64,000 nucleotides of DNA. Origin: Lathyrus oleraceus (taxonomy: Eukaryota; Streptophyta; Magnoliopsida; Fabales; Fabaceae). Within the stretch, counting starts at the first letter, position 1; each line of letters starts with the position of its first letter. Where the stretch lies: contig NC_066583.1 of NCBI RefSeq assembly GCF_024323335.1, positions 367,409,877 through 367,473,876 of the forward strand, in the 5' to 3' direction. Both the position numbers and the translations under genes were made by a program. Positions 1 to 9,972 of the stretch are shown here, piece by piece. The notes under the pieces are model-generated. The model saw only the letters and a program-made list of their open reading frames with translations. It was not told the DNA's origin and made no database searches.

Positions 1-1206
1 CTTTTATTATTGTGAATTTGAGGAAGCAATTAGAAATGATCAAGACGCTTGTTTTCTTTCGAGCACAACCAGTTCCAAATACAACTTACCCGTGAGCAGA
101 GAGTATTCGTAAACCCCTTTTAGCTTAAACAGTTGAATCTCAGCTTGAAATAAGGCGAGATGTCAAAATCTTTTTTCTTGAAACCCTGGAATTTTTGATA
201 ATTGTTCTTTTGCCGTAAAAAGTCAAGAGCATTCACTTGGGGTGAGTAAAACATAAGTTGGGGAGAACGAAAATGAGAATCGGTAGGTGCCACAACTCTT
301 GAATAACCGAGCAAGCACACCAAAAAATAAATAAATTAGAAAAGAGAAACATTTGTTTTGTGAATACGATGTGAAAAAAAAATGAAAATGAATGCTTGCT
401 TGGAAGAAAAATAGTGAAAAACAAAAATTGAGTTGTGAAATAAGAGTTATGAAGGTTTCAAATGAGAAACAAGTGGAACGAAGTTGAGATGTGTGAATAG
501 CTTGTACAGTGAATGTCTCTTTTGCATCGGCAAGTTCGTTTTCAATGGCCTTAGATATGACCCTTGTTTGTAAACCTGACCAAGCTACAATCGGAAAATA
601 CCTTAGTGATCTTCGTGCTTCCGCATTTTTATTTATAATTGTTAGGCATTGTATGAATTGAATTGACTTTTGCATTGTTTGTTGGAGAGTGAAATTGTCC
701 TCGCGGTTGCAAACGCGTAATTTCTTCAATCCTTATTCGAAGAGGAGAGATAGGGTGATTCATTCAGGATAACATTGTTGTGGATTGATACATGTTTTGC
801 ATTGCTATAAGGCTTTAGTTCTTGTGTATTGTGTTATTCTAACCATTGGGAACTTGTGTCTGGTTGATTCTCTTGTGTTTGAGCCATTTTATCCGATTTC
901 GGAGAAATCTTTTTCTTTAAGCAAATCCTCTTGTCCTTCAAGAGGCATACTTTGCTTGAGGGCAAGCAAGAATGGAGTTGGGGAGAGTTGTTAGATGCCT
1001 AAGTTTGCTTATTTAAGCTATCAAATATGGGCATCTTTCACTCCTTTTTATCGAAAAAGTGTTCGAAACCGCCCTTGCTTTTGTTGATTTGCAATACTAT
1101 GTGAAATGATCTTAGTACCTTTAATTTGTGTGTTATTAGGCATGAAAGAGTAGGAAATTATGGCACATGAAAGATGGAAAAGGAACCGAGAAAGAAAACA
1201 AACATT

Positions 1207-1625
1207 AGCAAGCTCGCTAGGCGAGTGAGGTAGCAAATTACTCGCTAGGCGAGCACGCAGCGAGATGCCAGCGAACACTCCCAGACTTGGACAGATCCAA
1301 AAATGATCAACACTCGCTAGGCGAGCATGTAGCGAGCAAGCAGCGAGCAATTCAAGTAGCAAAACCATCAAAACTCGTTGTGGCGAGGGAAGTAGCTAAG
1401 TATTCACTAGGCGAACATCCAACGAGCAGGTAGCGAGCAATTCCAGTAGCAAAAACATCAAGACTCGCTGGAGCGAATGAGAGAAGCGAAGGCTTCGCCT
1501 AGCGAAGGAATGTTCGCCTAGCGAACAGTGCAAACTTGTCTGGGATGACTCCTCTGGACGCAGGCTATTCTGGTGGCTTATTTTGGGGCTCGCTAGGCGA
1601 ACCATTATGCTCGCCTAGCGAGCAT
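1207..1625. repeat. Cluster of GCTCGC-TAG-GCGAGC inverted-repeat motifs
   Basis: About nine copies or near-copies of the 15-mer GCTCGCTAGGCGAGC or its complement occur here, for example near 1212, 1241, 1313, 1491, 1509, 1588 and 1609. Each has 6-base complementary arms around a TAG/CTA centre. Spacing is irregular, so this is not a simple tandem array. The same motif recurs in both Ogre LTRs (5694-5830, 6430-6505 and their copies 13555 bp downstream). Confidence 0.75.
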
Positions 1626-1645
1626 GACAACTCAGTAACCAGTAC

Positions 1646-1653
1646 TATAAGTA
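1646..1653 (+). promoter_or_regulatory. TATA-like box downstream of palindrome cluster
   Basis: The sequence TATAAGTA lies about 20 bp after the last GCTCGC-type motif. The same order of palindromes then TATA occurs in the Ogre LTR. No transcript start is demonstrable from the sequence. Confidence 0.3.
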
Positions 1654-2514
1654 GCATGGGCTACTTTTTGGAACAACATCTTTTATCTTCATTTTTTCTT
1701 GGGATCATCTTTTTACTTGTTTTTGGCTTAGAGAGGATTTTTGTGCCCTAAAAACCACATTTTCTCATTTCTTTTCTTCTCTTGACAATATTTTACAAAA
1801 AGAAGGTGGATTCCCATCCAATCTCGATTCTTCGACTCGGATGTTGATCAACCTTCAACCGAAACTTGTTGTTCAAGTTATCATGAAAATGAGTAGTTAA
1901 GCCTTTCATTTTGTCAAGGTTAGATGTAGATGATCATAAGCTTTGTATGTATATGGGTTGATCTTCATTCGTAAACTCTTTGATGATGAATGTATGGTGA
2001 AAACCTTGTTTTATTGATAACTCTTTGTGTTGGTTTATGATTGAAAGGTGTTTTCCAACTCTTGACCTAGGTTTTCATCCATCCTTGTTCTTTAGCTAGA
2101 GATAGTAATGAATGAGTTTGTTCACTAAAAAAGTTAAACCTAAATGTTGTCATTTTGATAGATTGTGTGAGAGATCAACAATGGATCAAAATGGGAAAAA
2201 CAACAATGTGTGTTAGAAATAAACACATTGGGAGAACTTTGTGAATGTATTTATCATCTAATGGAGTTTATGAGTTTTGTTTGATCAAACATATGCATGC
2301 AAAGTGATCGTCGAACCCTAACTTTGACAATCTTTCTCAAATCGTAAAACCAAAACTTTTACCGTAATTTCTTACTTTTTATGCAAGATACCGTAACCGA
2401 AAACTAAAACCCCCTTGTTACTATAAGTTAAGAACTTAACAACTGATTGAACAACGACAATATCACATAATCCCTGTGGAGACGATAACAAATCCCGATA
2501 CTCTATCCTTACAT

Positions 2515-4506
2515 CAACACAAGTCAAGCATGAATACACAAATTTCGCTATATCCTTCTTCATACCTTGCCACCAAAACATCTTTCTCAAGTCTTGATAC
2601 ATTTTAGTAGCACCAGGATGAATACTCAGACCACTTCTATGCCCTTCCTCAAGAATCCTCTTTCTCAAATCCGCAACATCCGGAACACAAACTCGATCAC
2701 GACACCTCATGATACCATTCTCATCAATCCGAAAGTCACCACCTTTGTCTTGATTAATCAATGTCATAACATCGACTAATTTCAAATCTGACTTCTGACC
2801 TTCTCTAATCTCGTCAAGAATGCCACACGTAAGCTTCAACATACCAAGCTTAACACACGAAGGCGTCGCTTCACAAACCAAACTCAAATCTCTAAATTGC
2901 TCCAACAATTCAAACTCTCGAATCATCAACATAGACATGTGCAATGACTTCCTACTCAATGCATCGACTACAACATTCGCCTTTCCAGGATGATAATTCA
3001 AACCAAAATCATAATCTTTCAAGAATTCCAACCATCTTCTTTGCCTCATGTTCAATTCTTTCTGATCGAACAAGTACTTCAAACTCTTGTGATCACTAAA
3101 CACATCAAATCGCGATCCAAACAACTAATGTCTCCAAAGCTTCAACACAAACACAACGGCGGCCAACTCTAAATCATGCGTCGGATAATTCCTCTCATGA
3201 ACTTTAAGTTGCCTTGAAGCATAAGCTACCACTTGCCCTTTTTGCATCAAAACACCTCCCAAACCTAACCAAGAAGCATCACAATACACAACGAAAGGTT
3301 CTAACGGATCCGGCAAAATCAAAATAGGAGCCGTAGTCAATCTTCTCTTAAGCTCTTGAAAATTCACTTCACACTGCGAAGTCCAAATGAAAGCTTGACC
3401 TTTCCTAGTCAACTGCGTCAATGGTAACGACAACTTAGAAAATCCTTCAATGAACTTCCTATAATAACCAGCCAAACCAAGGAAACTTCTAATCTCAGCA
3501 ACAGACTTAGGAGCTTCCCATTGAGATACAGCTTCAATCTTCGTAGGATCCACAGAAATACCACCACTCGAAATTACATGTCCAAGAAAACTTACTTCAC
3601 TCAACCAAAACTCACATTTGGAGAGTTTAGCAAACAACTTCCTCTCTTTCAACACCGATAACACAACCTTCAAGTGCTCGACATGATCCTCTTTGCTCTT
3701 AGAATAAATCAATATATCATCGATGAACACAACAACAAACTTATCCAGATAATCATGAAAAATTCTATTCATATACTCCATAAATACACCAGGTGCATTA
3801 GTCACCCAAAAGGCATCACGGAGTACTCGTAATGACCGTACCTTGTCCGAAAAGCAGTCTTTTGAATATCCTCAGCCTTTACACGAATCTGATGATACCC
3901 AGACCTCAAATCAATTTTGCTAAACACACAAGCTCCAACCAGCTGATCCATCAGATCGTCAATCCTCGGAAGTGGATACTTGTTCTTAATCGTCACTTTA
4001 TTCAGTTGTCTATAATCAACACATAATCTCATAGAACCTTCTTTCTTCTTGACCAATAGAACAGGTGCACCCCAGGGTGACACACTAGGACGAATAAACC
4101 TCTTCTCAAGCAAGTCTTCAAGTTGACTCTTCAACTCTTTCAACTCGGAAGCAGACATTCTATAGGGAGCCATCGATATAGGACTAGTTCCAGGAACTAA
4201 ATCAATCGAAAACTCAACCTCACGTTCCGGCGGTAAATCACTTATATCTTCCGGAAATACCTCCGCAAACTCACAAACTATTGGCAGTTCCTCGATCGTC
4301 CTCTTCTCACGAATATCCAAGGTTGCCAACAACATAAACAACTCGGCACCACCTTGCACCGATTCATCAACTTGCTTAGCAGACACAAACCAATCTTCCT
4401 TAGCACCAACCTCAGGAAAAATAATCGTATTCTCAAAACAGTTGATATACACCCGATTAAATTCTAACCAACACCATCCTCGAAACCGACCTCTCTTCGG
4501 GTTCAA
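2515..4506 (-). pseudogene. Tekay-like pol pseudogene (protease tail, RT, RNase H, integrase Zn-binding)
   Basis: Read on the minus strand, the protease tail ([12 protein letters not shown]) is followed by RT with [13 protein letters not shown] and FIDDILIY, then RNase H with YCDAS and FSDHKSLKYLF, and then the start of the integrase HHCC domain (HPGATKMYQDLRKMFWW and CLTC). Two lesions break the frame. A one-base deletion lies in the G run after MPFG (around 3803-3806). A TAG nonsense codon at 3125-3127 stands where the family has tyrosine. Family similarity ends just after the CLTC pair at about 2515, so the integrase catalytic core and chromodomain are missing. The open frame running on to 2372 is unrelated flank. 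Confidence 0.85.
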
Positions 4507-4554
4507 GAAAACACAACATTCTCAAACAGGTTAACTAGTCAACACTGCACTCTT

Positions 4555-4596
4555 GCATGCGACAACATAATGTCCAAACTCGATACAATTGGAACA
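4555..4596 (-). pseudogene. Isolated gag zinc knuckle of the Tekay-like element
   Basis: The minus strand encodes a CCHC box, CSNCIEFGHYVVAC, with C-x2-C-x4-H-x4-C spacing. It lies only about 80 bp upstream of the protease tail and about 150 bp from the PBS. Most of gag (normally around 1 kb) and the protease active site have therefore been deleted on either side of it. Confidence 0.75.
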
Positions 4597-4742
4597 TCCA
4601 AGAGAAGCAGAAACTTCTCCCCCACTTATTTCATTCCCAACCTGCCAATGGAAAATAAAACAAGCATCGACAGTGTTCTCACACACATGTCGCATACTAG
4701 GGAACAAAGATAATTAAACAACCTGGCCGGATGGACCGACCT

Positions 4743-4754
4743 GCTCTGATACCA
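4743..4754 (-). other. Primer binding site (initiator tRNA-Met type)
   Basis: The minus strand reads TGGTATCAGAGC, the classical plant initiator-Met PBS. It lies four bases after the CA end of the LTR at 4759, which fixes the LTR/internal boundary. Confidence 0.85.
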
Positions 4755-4758
4755 CTAA

Positions 4759-5552
4759 TGTAACACCCCTTTTTCTACCCCAAAATACTTAACATATAAT
4801 CAGAGTAAATAAGCACGCATATAAACAAAAGGGCGTCACATCGACGTTTTCAAAAACTAAAAGCTTTCAAAAACCAACATCTTTCATCATCAATATACAA
4901 TACACCTGGTCATTTAAAATAACACACTTCAAATATCATGAGTCATCAAAAATATGCGTTCGCAGCGGAAAATAATGAATACTCATGCATTTCATAAAAT
5001 GATCCATGTCCCATACCATGATCATCTCTCAATAATCTCCTCAAGATAAAATAAAACCATATTTAGAATATTTGGCACTATGGCCTCTCAAACAGTAAAC
5101 TTCAAATAAATAGTTCACAAGTAATAACATAATACGTATCCAAATCAGATATGAGTTCAATACTACCAATCTACCCCGTGTTACATGACCAGAGCATTGA
5201 CTCATTACCTAGTCTCTAGGCTAAAACACAGAAACTCTCCGGCTAAATCTCGAGTGAGCTACCACCCACTTACTTCAGCAATACTACTCTTGAATCTCTG
5301 CACGATGCCCATGTAAAGGCAACATTCAAACAGAAGGGTAAGAATTCAAATCATTATGAAGAAGTATAATAAGGCACAATGATTAAATCAACAATTAAAG
5401 GAATTCATCACACCTTGTATAACCATGTCAATAATATTAACCAACATTTACTTCACATATTTCAAACATCCATCAAAACTCAAGGAGTACAATATTAAAA
5501 TCCAATACTATATTCCCAAAAATACACATAACTACAATTATCACATAATCAC
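4759..5552 (-). repeat. Tekay-like 5' LTR, 3' segment
   Basis: This 794 bp piece is continuous with 21288-23216 across the Ogre insertion. Its last five bases (5548-5552, ATCAC) are the target duplicated by that insertion. I see no coding content. Confidence 0.75.
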
Positions 5553-7727
5553 TGTCATACCCCAAAATTTGCCCGTTGGCATTACCAAGCATTTTCCAAG
5601 ACCCTCTGACTTGTTCTGCAAGGCACTGATATCAAATGGACAAAAGCCCACTCACAACAGGCCCAATCCACAGGCGGCCCAAAACAGCTGGCTCGCTAGG
5701 CGAGCAGCTCCTTCGCCTAGCGAACAGTGCATCATACCACTCGCCCAGCGAAGCATCAGATCCAGCAAAAAAGCCCAGACCTAGTTTGCTCGCTAGGCGA
5801 GCAATTCCTTCGCCTAGCGAAGCTTGCGAGAATTTGAATTTTTGGACTTCATTTTAAGCCCATTAGGTCACCATTGCCACTACTATAAATACATGCTCTG
5901 CTGCCACGAAAAAGAACACACGGAGACGGACGAAGACGGACGGAAACACGCATCCAGAGGGAGAAACACAGAAACCCTGCTGATCCAAAGAGTTCAGAAG
6001 GCGGAAACCCTGAAGTCCGCTTACCCGTTCCGAAGCTACCGCCGCCCAACTCAATCCGGCTCGCCAATTCAAGGTTGCAACTCGATTTGCAAACAGGTTT
6101 GCCTCACTATTATCGTTTTAGTTTCTTAATTGGCATATGATATCACTTTAGGATATTAATTGACACATGATTATCACTTGGCATTCTTATTTTGCATGTG
6201 GTACCGCATTAGTGTCTTAATTTGCATGTGACATTGTTTTGTACTCTCTTTCGGCATATGGTACCACTTCATGTTCTTAATTAGTGGAGGATATCATGAT
6301 TGAATTCATAAACATTTTGAAGCTTTGCATGAGAATTTAAATGTGCTTGAACATTGTGAAACTGAACCATATAATTATGTGTTAGAGGCCATAGGCCATG
6401 CTGCTGATTGAGGTCATAATTTCAAACCCGTGGCCGCTCGCTAGCTCATCGCTAGGCGAGCCCGCAGCGAGCCTTCGCTGAGCCTTCGCTAGGCGAAGCA
6501 GAAGCGAACAGGACAGGGGCTGCTTTGTCCCTTTGTTGCCCGTTTTATACTTACCTAATCATGACTCTGCATCATTTGGCTTAAATTCCTGGCTGTTATA
6601 TTCATTTTGTGATGCAATTTCCAATTGTGTTTTATCTCAATGCTATAATCTGTGTGTTAATGGTGTAAAGGCTAGCATACTTCCGAAGAAATAACCGGCT
6701 AGGTACACCGCTTTATGCATGGGAAGACTTTCATGGAGATGGACTCTAAATTATGTCACTTTAATGTGAAAATTCATATTGGTTGCCTAACCAATTTTAA
6801 TGTATTGATCTTTAATGTGTTGATTTTAATGTATCGATTCAATGCGGTATCACCATCATTACCTAATGAACTTAAAACATGGACTTTAAATAAATGATAT
6901 CGGACCTCTCTTTATTACCCCACGGTTACGTAATACGGTCATGTCCCGCGAATATGGGGATATCCTTAGCAAAGACCCTTCGGTAAAATCATCATAGTCC
7001 CTCGGATGTTGCCTTCGAAAATACGATTTTGTCCCTCAATGACCCTTCGGTGTAGCCTACGGTTAAATGATGATAGTCCCTTCGAATGCTAAGGTATCCT
7101 CACAACTGTTGCCTTCAATGACCAACCGATGACCCTACGATGACCCTCCTACATCCCCAGGATAAAACTACTTACTTCTCAATAGTGAGGACAGTTTTAC
7201 CCTCATAAGGATAGGAAATGCCCGGAAAGACTTCGGACAGGTATAACCTTAATTGCTCATTCATAACAAAAAAATACTTTTCGCCTCACACCTTTCAAAC
7301 ATCTTTTTGGAAAATCACCACTTAGCATACATCCGCACTAGGATCATTGCCGAGTTATATTTTTCTAAACTATTTTCTAAATTAAAACGAGATAACCACT
7401 TTGTATACATTCATGCAAGAATCATTACAAAGTTAAATTCTCATTTTGCAAAACATTTTTCACACCTTTCTCAACCCCCTTTTTCAAACTAAAAAAAAAA
7501 AAACATAAATGATTGAGCAATTGAGAGCCCATGGATAACCATGGATACAAAGGGTGCTAATACCTTCCCTTTGTATAAAGTACCTCCCGAACCTAAGAAT
7601 TTAAAATTAAGGTCGTTCCTGTTCTTTTCCACCTTTCCTTATGGGATAAAAGAAAAGTCGGTGGCGGCTCTTGCTAACCGCGACATTGCGATTACAAATC
7701 CAATAAGGTCCAGTTCACTGTATGACA
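5553..7727 (+). repeat. Ogre 5' LTR
   Basis: It starts TGTCATACCCC and ends GTATGACA. U3 carries GCTCGC-TAG-GCGAGC inverted repeats at 5694-5830, just before a TATA box at 5884, and another group at 6430-6505. Near the 3' end is the block 'ggtgctaataccttccctttg' split over 7552-7572, which is also present in the large-LTR element at 37849. Short open frames inside are repeated in both LTRs and look non-coding. Confidence 0.95.
5884..5891 (+). promoter_or_regulatory. LTR TATA box
   Basis: TATAAATA lies about 330 bp into the LTR, preceded by the inverted-repeat cluster. The identical site is at 19439-19446 in the 3' LTR. It is the likely core promoter for the genomic transcript. Confidence 0.6.
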
Positions 7728-7731
7728 GAAC

Positions 7732-7749
7732 TGGCGACTCTGCTGGGGA
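7732..7749 (+). other. Ogre primer binding site
   Basis: TGGCGACTCTGCTGGGGA begins four bases after the LTR end. The large-LTR element has a near-identical PBS at 38070. Ogre PBS sites are known to match tRNA-Arg; I assign that isotype from family knowledge only. Confidence 0.75.
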
Positions 7750-8434
7750 CTGATAAAGAGAGGTCCACCTTAAAAATCATTTATGTTTGAATTTGCTCTT
7801 CTGTTTTAAGGGATTGTTTGAGTGAAAGATCCTACACCCGGATCTAGTGTACCTTAGGTAAGTAGCAATAGATCATCGCGACTATCCGGCGTATACTGGA
7901 ATGGTTAAAATGATAGCTACGGTTAATGTGACACTTTGGTTGTCCTGATGTTCCTCATGTTCACTTGAGGAAAAATTTGGCTTCCGCGTGGTGTCATCAA
8001 AGCATTAACCAGACCTTTAGAACCCTAATTGACTCATCCTAGCCATTAGAAAGTAGTGAGATAACTGGCTTCGGTTCCGACTGAGGTTGGTCGATACTCG
8101 ATACTACACTCTTTGAGATTGGACTTTAGGGAAGCTTCGGACAACCACTTGGTGTTGTACTGAAGTGGACTTAAGGAAAGGTCGATGATTTGAGATCCTT
8201 CTAGAACCCGGTTACTATTCTAGGACAGGTTGAACCAACCAAACTTCAGTAGGGAGGGTATTTACCTATGAAACTCATGCAAGCCTTAAAACCTAGGAAT
8301 GATTGTTGTGTGACATGTCTGTGCTTGCATAACATCATAACATCATAACATCATAACATCATCATAGCATCATAGCATCATCATACTAACCATTTCGAGG
8401 ACTTAGGAATTTAGCTTTGCTCTTTGAACAGGTT
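7750..8434 (+). other. Ogre 5' leader
   Basis: This is an untranslated stretch between the PBS and ORF1. It ends with a short run of 'cataacat' and 'catcatag' repeats at 8330-8385. I see no conserved coding frame. Confidence 0.5.
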
Positions 8435-9763
8435 ATGGCTTCCAGGAAGACTATCCGGATCAATCTTGTAACGATCTCTCCTCAACTCAAGGATTTGGTG
8501 TTAGAACTTCCCGATCATGCTCAGTTCAACAAGAAACATGGTTATCTTCTCAACTTAGTTACCACTGGTTTCAAAGAAGATATGATGAGAGTCCTATTCC
8601 AGTTCTTCGATCCTAAACATCATTGCTTCACTTTCCCAGATTATCAGTTGGTACCCACATTAGAAGAATTCTCCCAGCTACTCGGGATACCTATCCTGGA
8701 CCAAATACCTTTCAGTGGTTTAGAAAAGATGCCAAGGTCTGAAGAAGTTGCCGCAGCTTTATGCATGACAAAATCTGACATTGAGACCAATTGGGTAACA
8801 AGGAGTGGAACGAAAGGTTTACTCGCCAAATTTCTGATAAGTAAGGCCCGAGAATTCCTAAAAGTTGTGAATGTCCATGCTTTTGAAGATGTTTTAGCAT
8901 TGCTAATCTATGGTTTGGTGCTATTCCCTAATCCGGACCAATTCATAGATGTGAATGCTATTAAGATATTCCTTACACATAATCCTGTGCCTACCTTGCT
9001 TGGAGATGTCTTGCATTCCCTTCACACTCGTACTATGAGGAGGCAAGGGACTCTCTTGTGCTGCGTACCTTTGTTGTCTAGGTGGTTTATTTCGCACCTC
9101 CCTCAATCAGTCTTGAAGAATGATCAAAATCTGAAATGGTCTCAAAGGATAATGGCACTCTCCCATTCAGACATCCGTTGGTGTTCCAATCTCAGAGAAA
9201 ACGTCACCCTCATCGACCGTTGTGGAGAATTCCCTAATGTACCACTCCTGGGGACAAGGGGAGGTATTACTTATAATCCTGCCTTAGCCCTACGTCAGTT
9301 TGGGCATGCTCGAAGAGATGGTCCACATGAAATGATTATTCAAGGTACAGTGTTTGACTATGACAATGACTCTCAAGGTCTCCGCCAAAAGTTTGTACGA
9401 GCTTGGGGCATGGTGAAAAGAAGCAATTTAGGAAAGAAAAATTCTATTCCTATGGAGCCTTATCTCAGATGGGTGCGCGCCAGAGCTCGCGAACTTGTCA
9501 TGCCATATCTTGCAGTCGGACCAATGATTGTTGAATCAGAGGTCGAAGGAGGTACTTCCCAGATTATTCCTTATCCAGATATGCCTACTGATGTTGAAGA
9601 ATTGAAAAGATCCTGGACCCAGTTGAGAGAGGAGAGAGATACTTTCGAAGCTCAGTTCAATGCAGAAAGGAAGAAAGTGTTAGAGCTCACCAGTCAGCTT
9701 AATGAGGAACGAAGACTCAATGCATATCTTCGCCCGAAAAGAAGTCGCCCCTGGGAGACTTGA
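8435..9763 (+). CDS. Ogre ORF1 protein
   Basis: This 442-codon frame starts at the ATG at 8435 (MASRKTIR), upstream of gag, the position of the extra ORF1 that distinguishes Ogre elements. Its biochemical role is not established. Residues about 50-90 read VLFQFFDPKHHCFTFPDYQLVPTLEEF (two blocks: an aromatic/FP block, then a PTLEEF-LLGIP block), which resembles the layout of plant-mobile-domain proteins such as the one at 58600. The C-terminal 70 residues are charged and predicted coiled coil (ELKRSWTQLREERDTFEAQ). The frame is intact. A separate promoter is not evident, so it is probably translated from the genomic RNA. Confidence 0.85.
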   Translation: MASRKTIRINLVTISPQLKDLVLELPDHAQFNKKHGYLLNLVTTGFKEDMMRVLFQFFDPKHHCFTFPDYQLVPTLEEFSQLLGIPILDQIPFSGLEKMPRSEEVAAALCMTKSDIETNWVTRSGTKGLLAKFLISKAREFLKVVNVHAFEDVLALLIYGLVLFPNPDQFIDVNAIKIFLTHNPVPTLLGDVLHSLHTRTMRRQGTLLCCVPLLSRWFISHLPQSVLKNDQNLKWSQRIMALSHSDIRWCSNLRENVTLIDRCGEFPNVPLLGTRGGITYNPALALRQFGHARRDGPHEMIIQGTVFDYDNDSQGLRQKFVRAWGMVKRSNLGKKNSIPMEPYLRWVRARARELVMPYLAVGPMIVESEVEGGTSQIIPYPDMPTDVEELKRSWTQLREERDTFEAQFNAERKKVLELTSQLNEERRLNAYLRPKRSRPWET

Positions 9764-9972
9764 GCTTTGTATTTTTACTATTATTCCTTTTGTAATGAAC
9801 ATTGATCAAAAAAAAAAGTAGCAATAAAACATTTCCCTCTTGTTGGGGATTTATGCAGAGTTAAATTCCAAAAGTCCTTGAAAACATTTCATACATTGCA
9901 TCGCATAACATAACATTGCATAACAGGTGTTCTAAAAGACCATATTCTCACGGTCTGCCTGCAAACAGAAAA
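9764..9972 (+). other. Spacer between ORF1 and gag
   Basis: These 209 bp include an A-rich tract and 'cataacat'-type repeats like those before ORF1. The gag frame is open upstream to 9916 but has no ATG before 9973. Confidence 0.5.

Larger units (their letters stand above)
1..2514. other. Unassigned left flank, probably retroelement-derived
   Basis: I recognise no gene here. A minus-strand open frame of 168 codons at 223-729 has no motif I know. The interval carries a cluster of short GC-rich inverted repeats (1207-1625) followed by a TATA-like box at 1646, an arrangement also seen in the Ogre LTR at 5553. This suggests the interval is an LTR or LTR-proximal region of another element, but I cannot define TG/CA ends, a PBS or a TSD. 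The boundary at about 2515 is where similarity to integrase of the neighbouring minus-strand element stops. Confidence 0.3.

Noticed and set aside
223..729. 168-codon minus-strand frame near the left edge
   Set aside because: No recognisable domain, a Phe/Ser-rich AT-driven tail and no splice or promoter context; not supported as a gene.
5636..6129. Open frames of 70-120 codons in the Ogre LTR
   Set aside because: They run across the palindrome cluster and TATA box, lack protein motifs, and occur only because both LTRs are identical.
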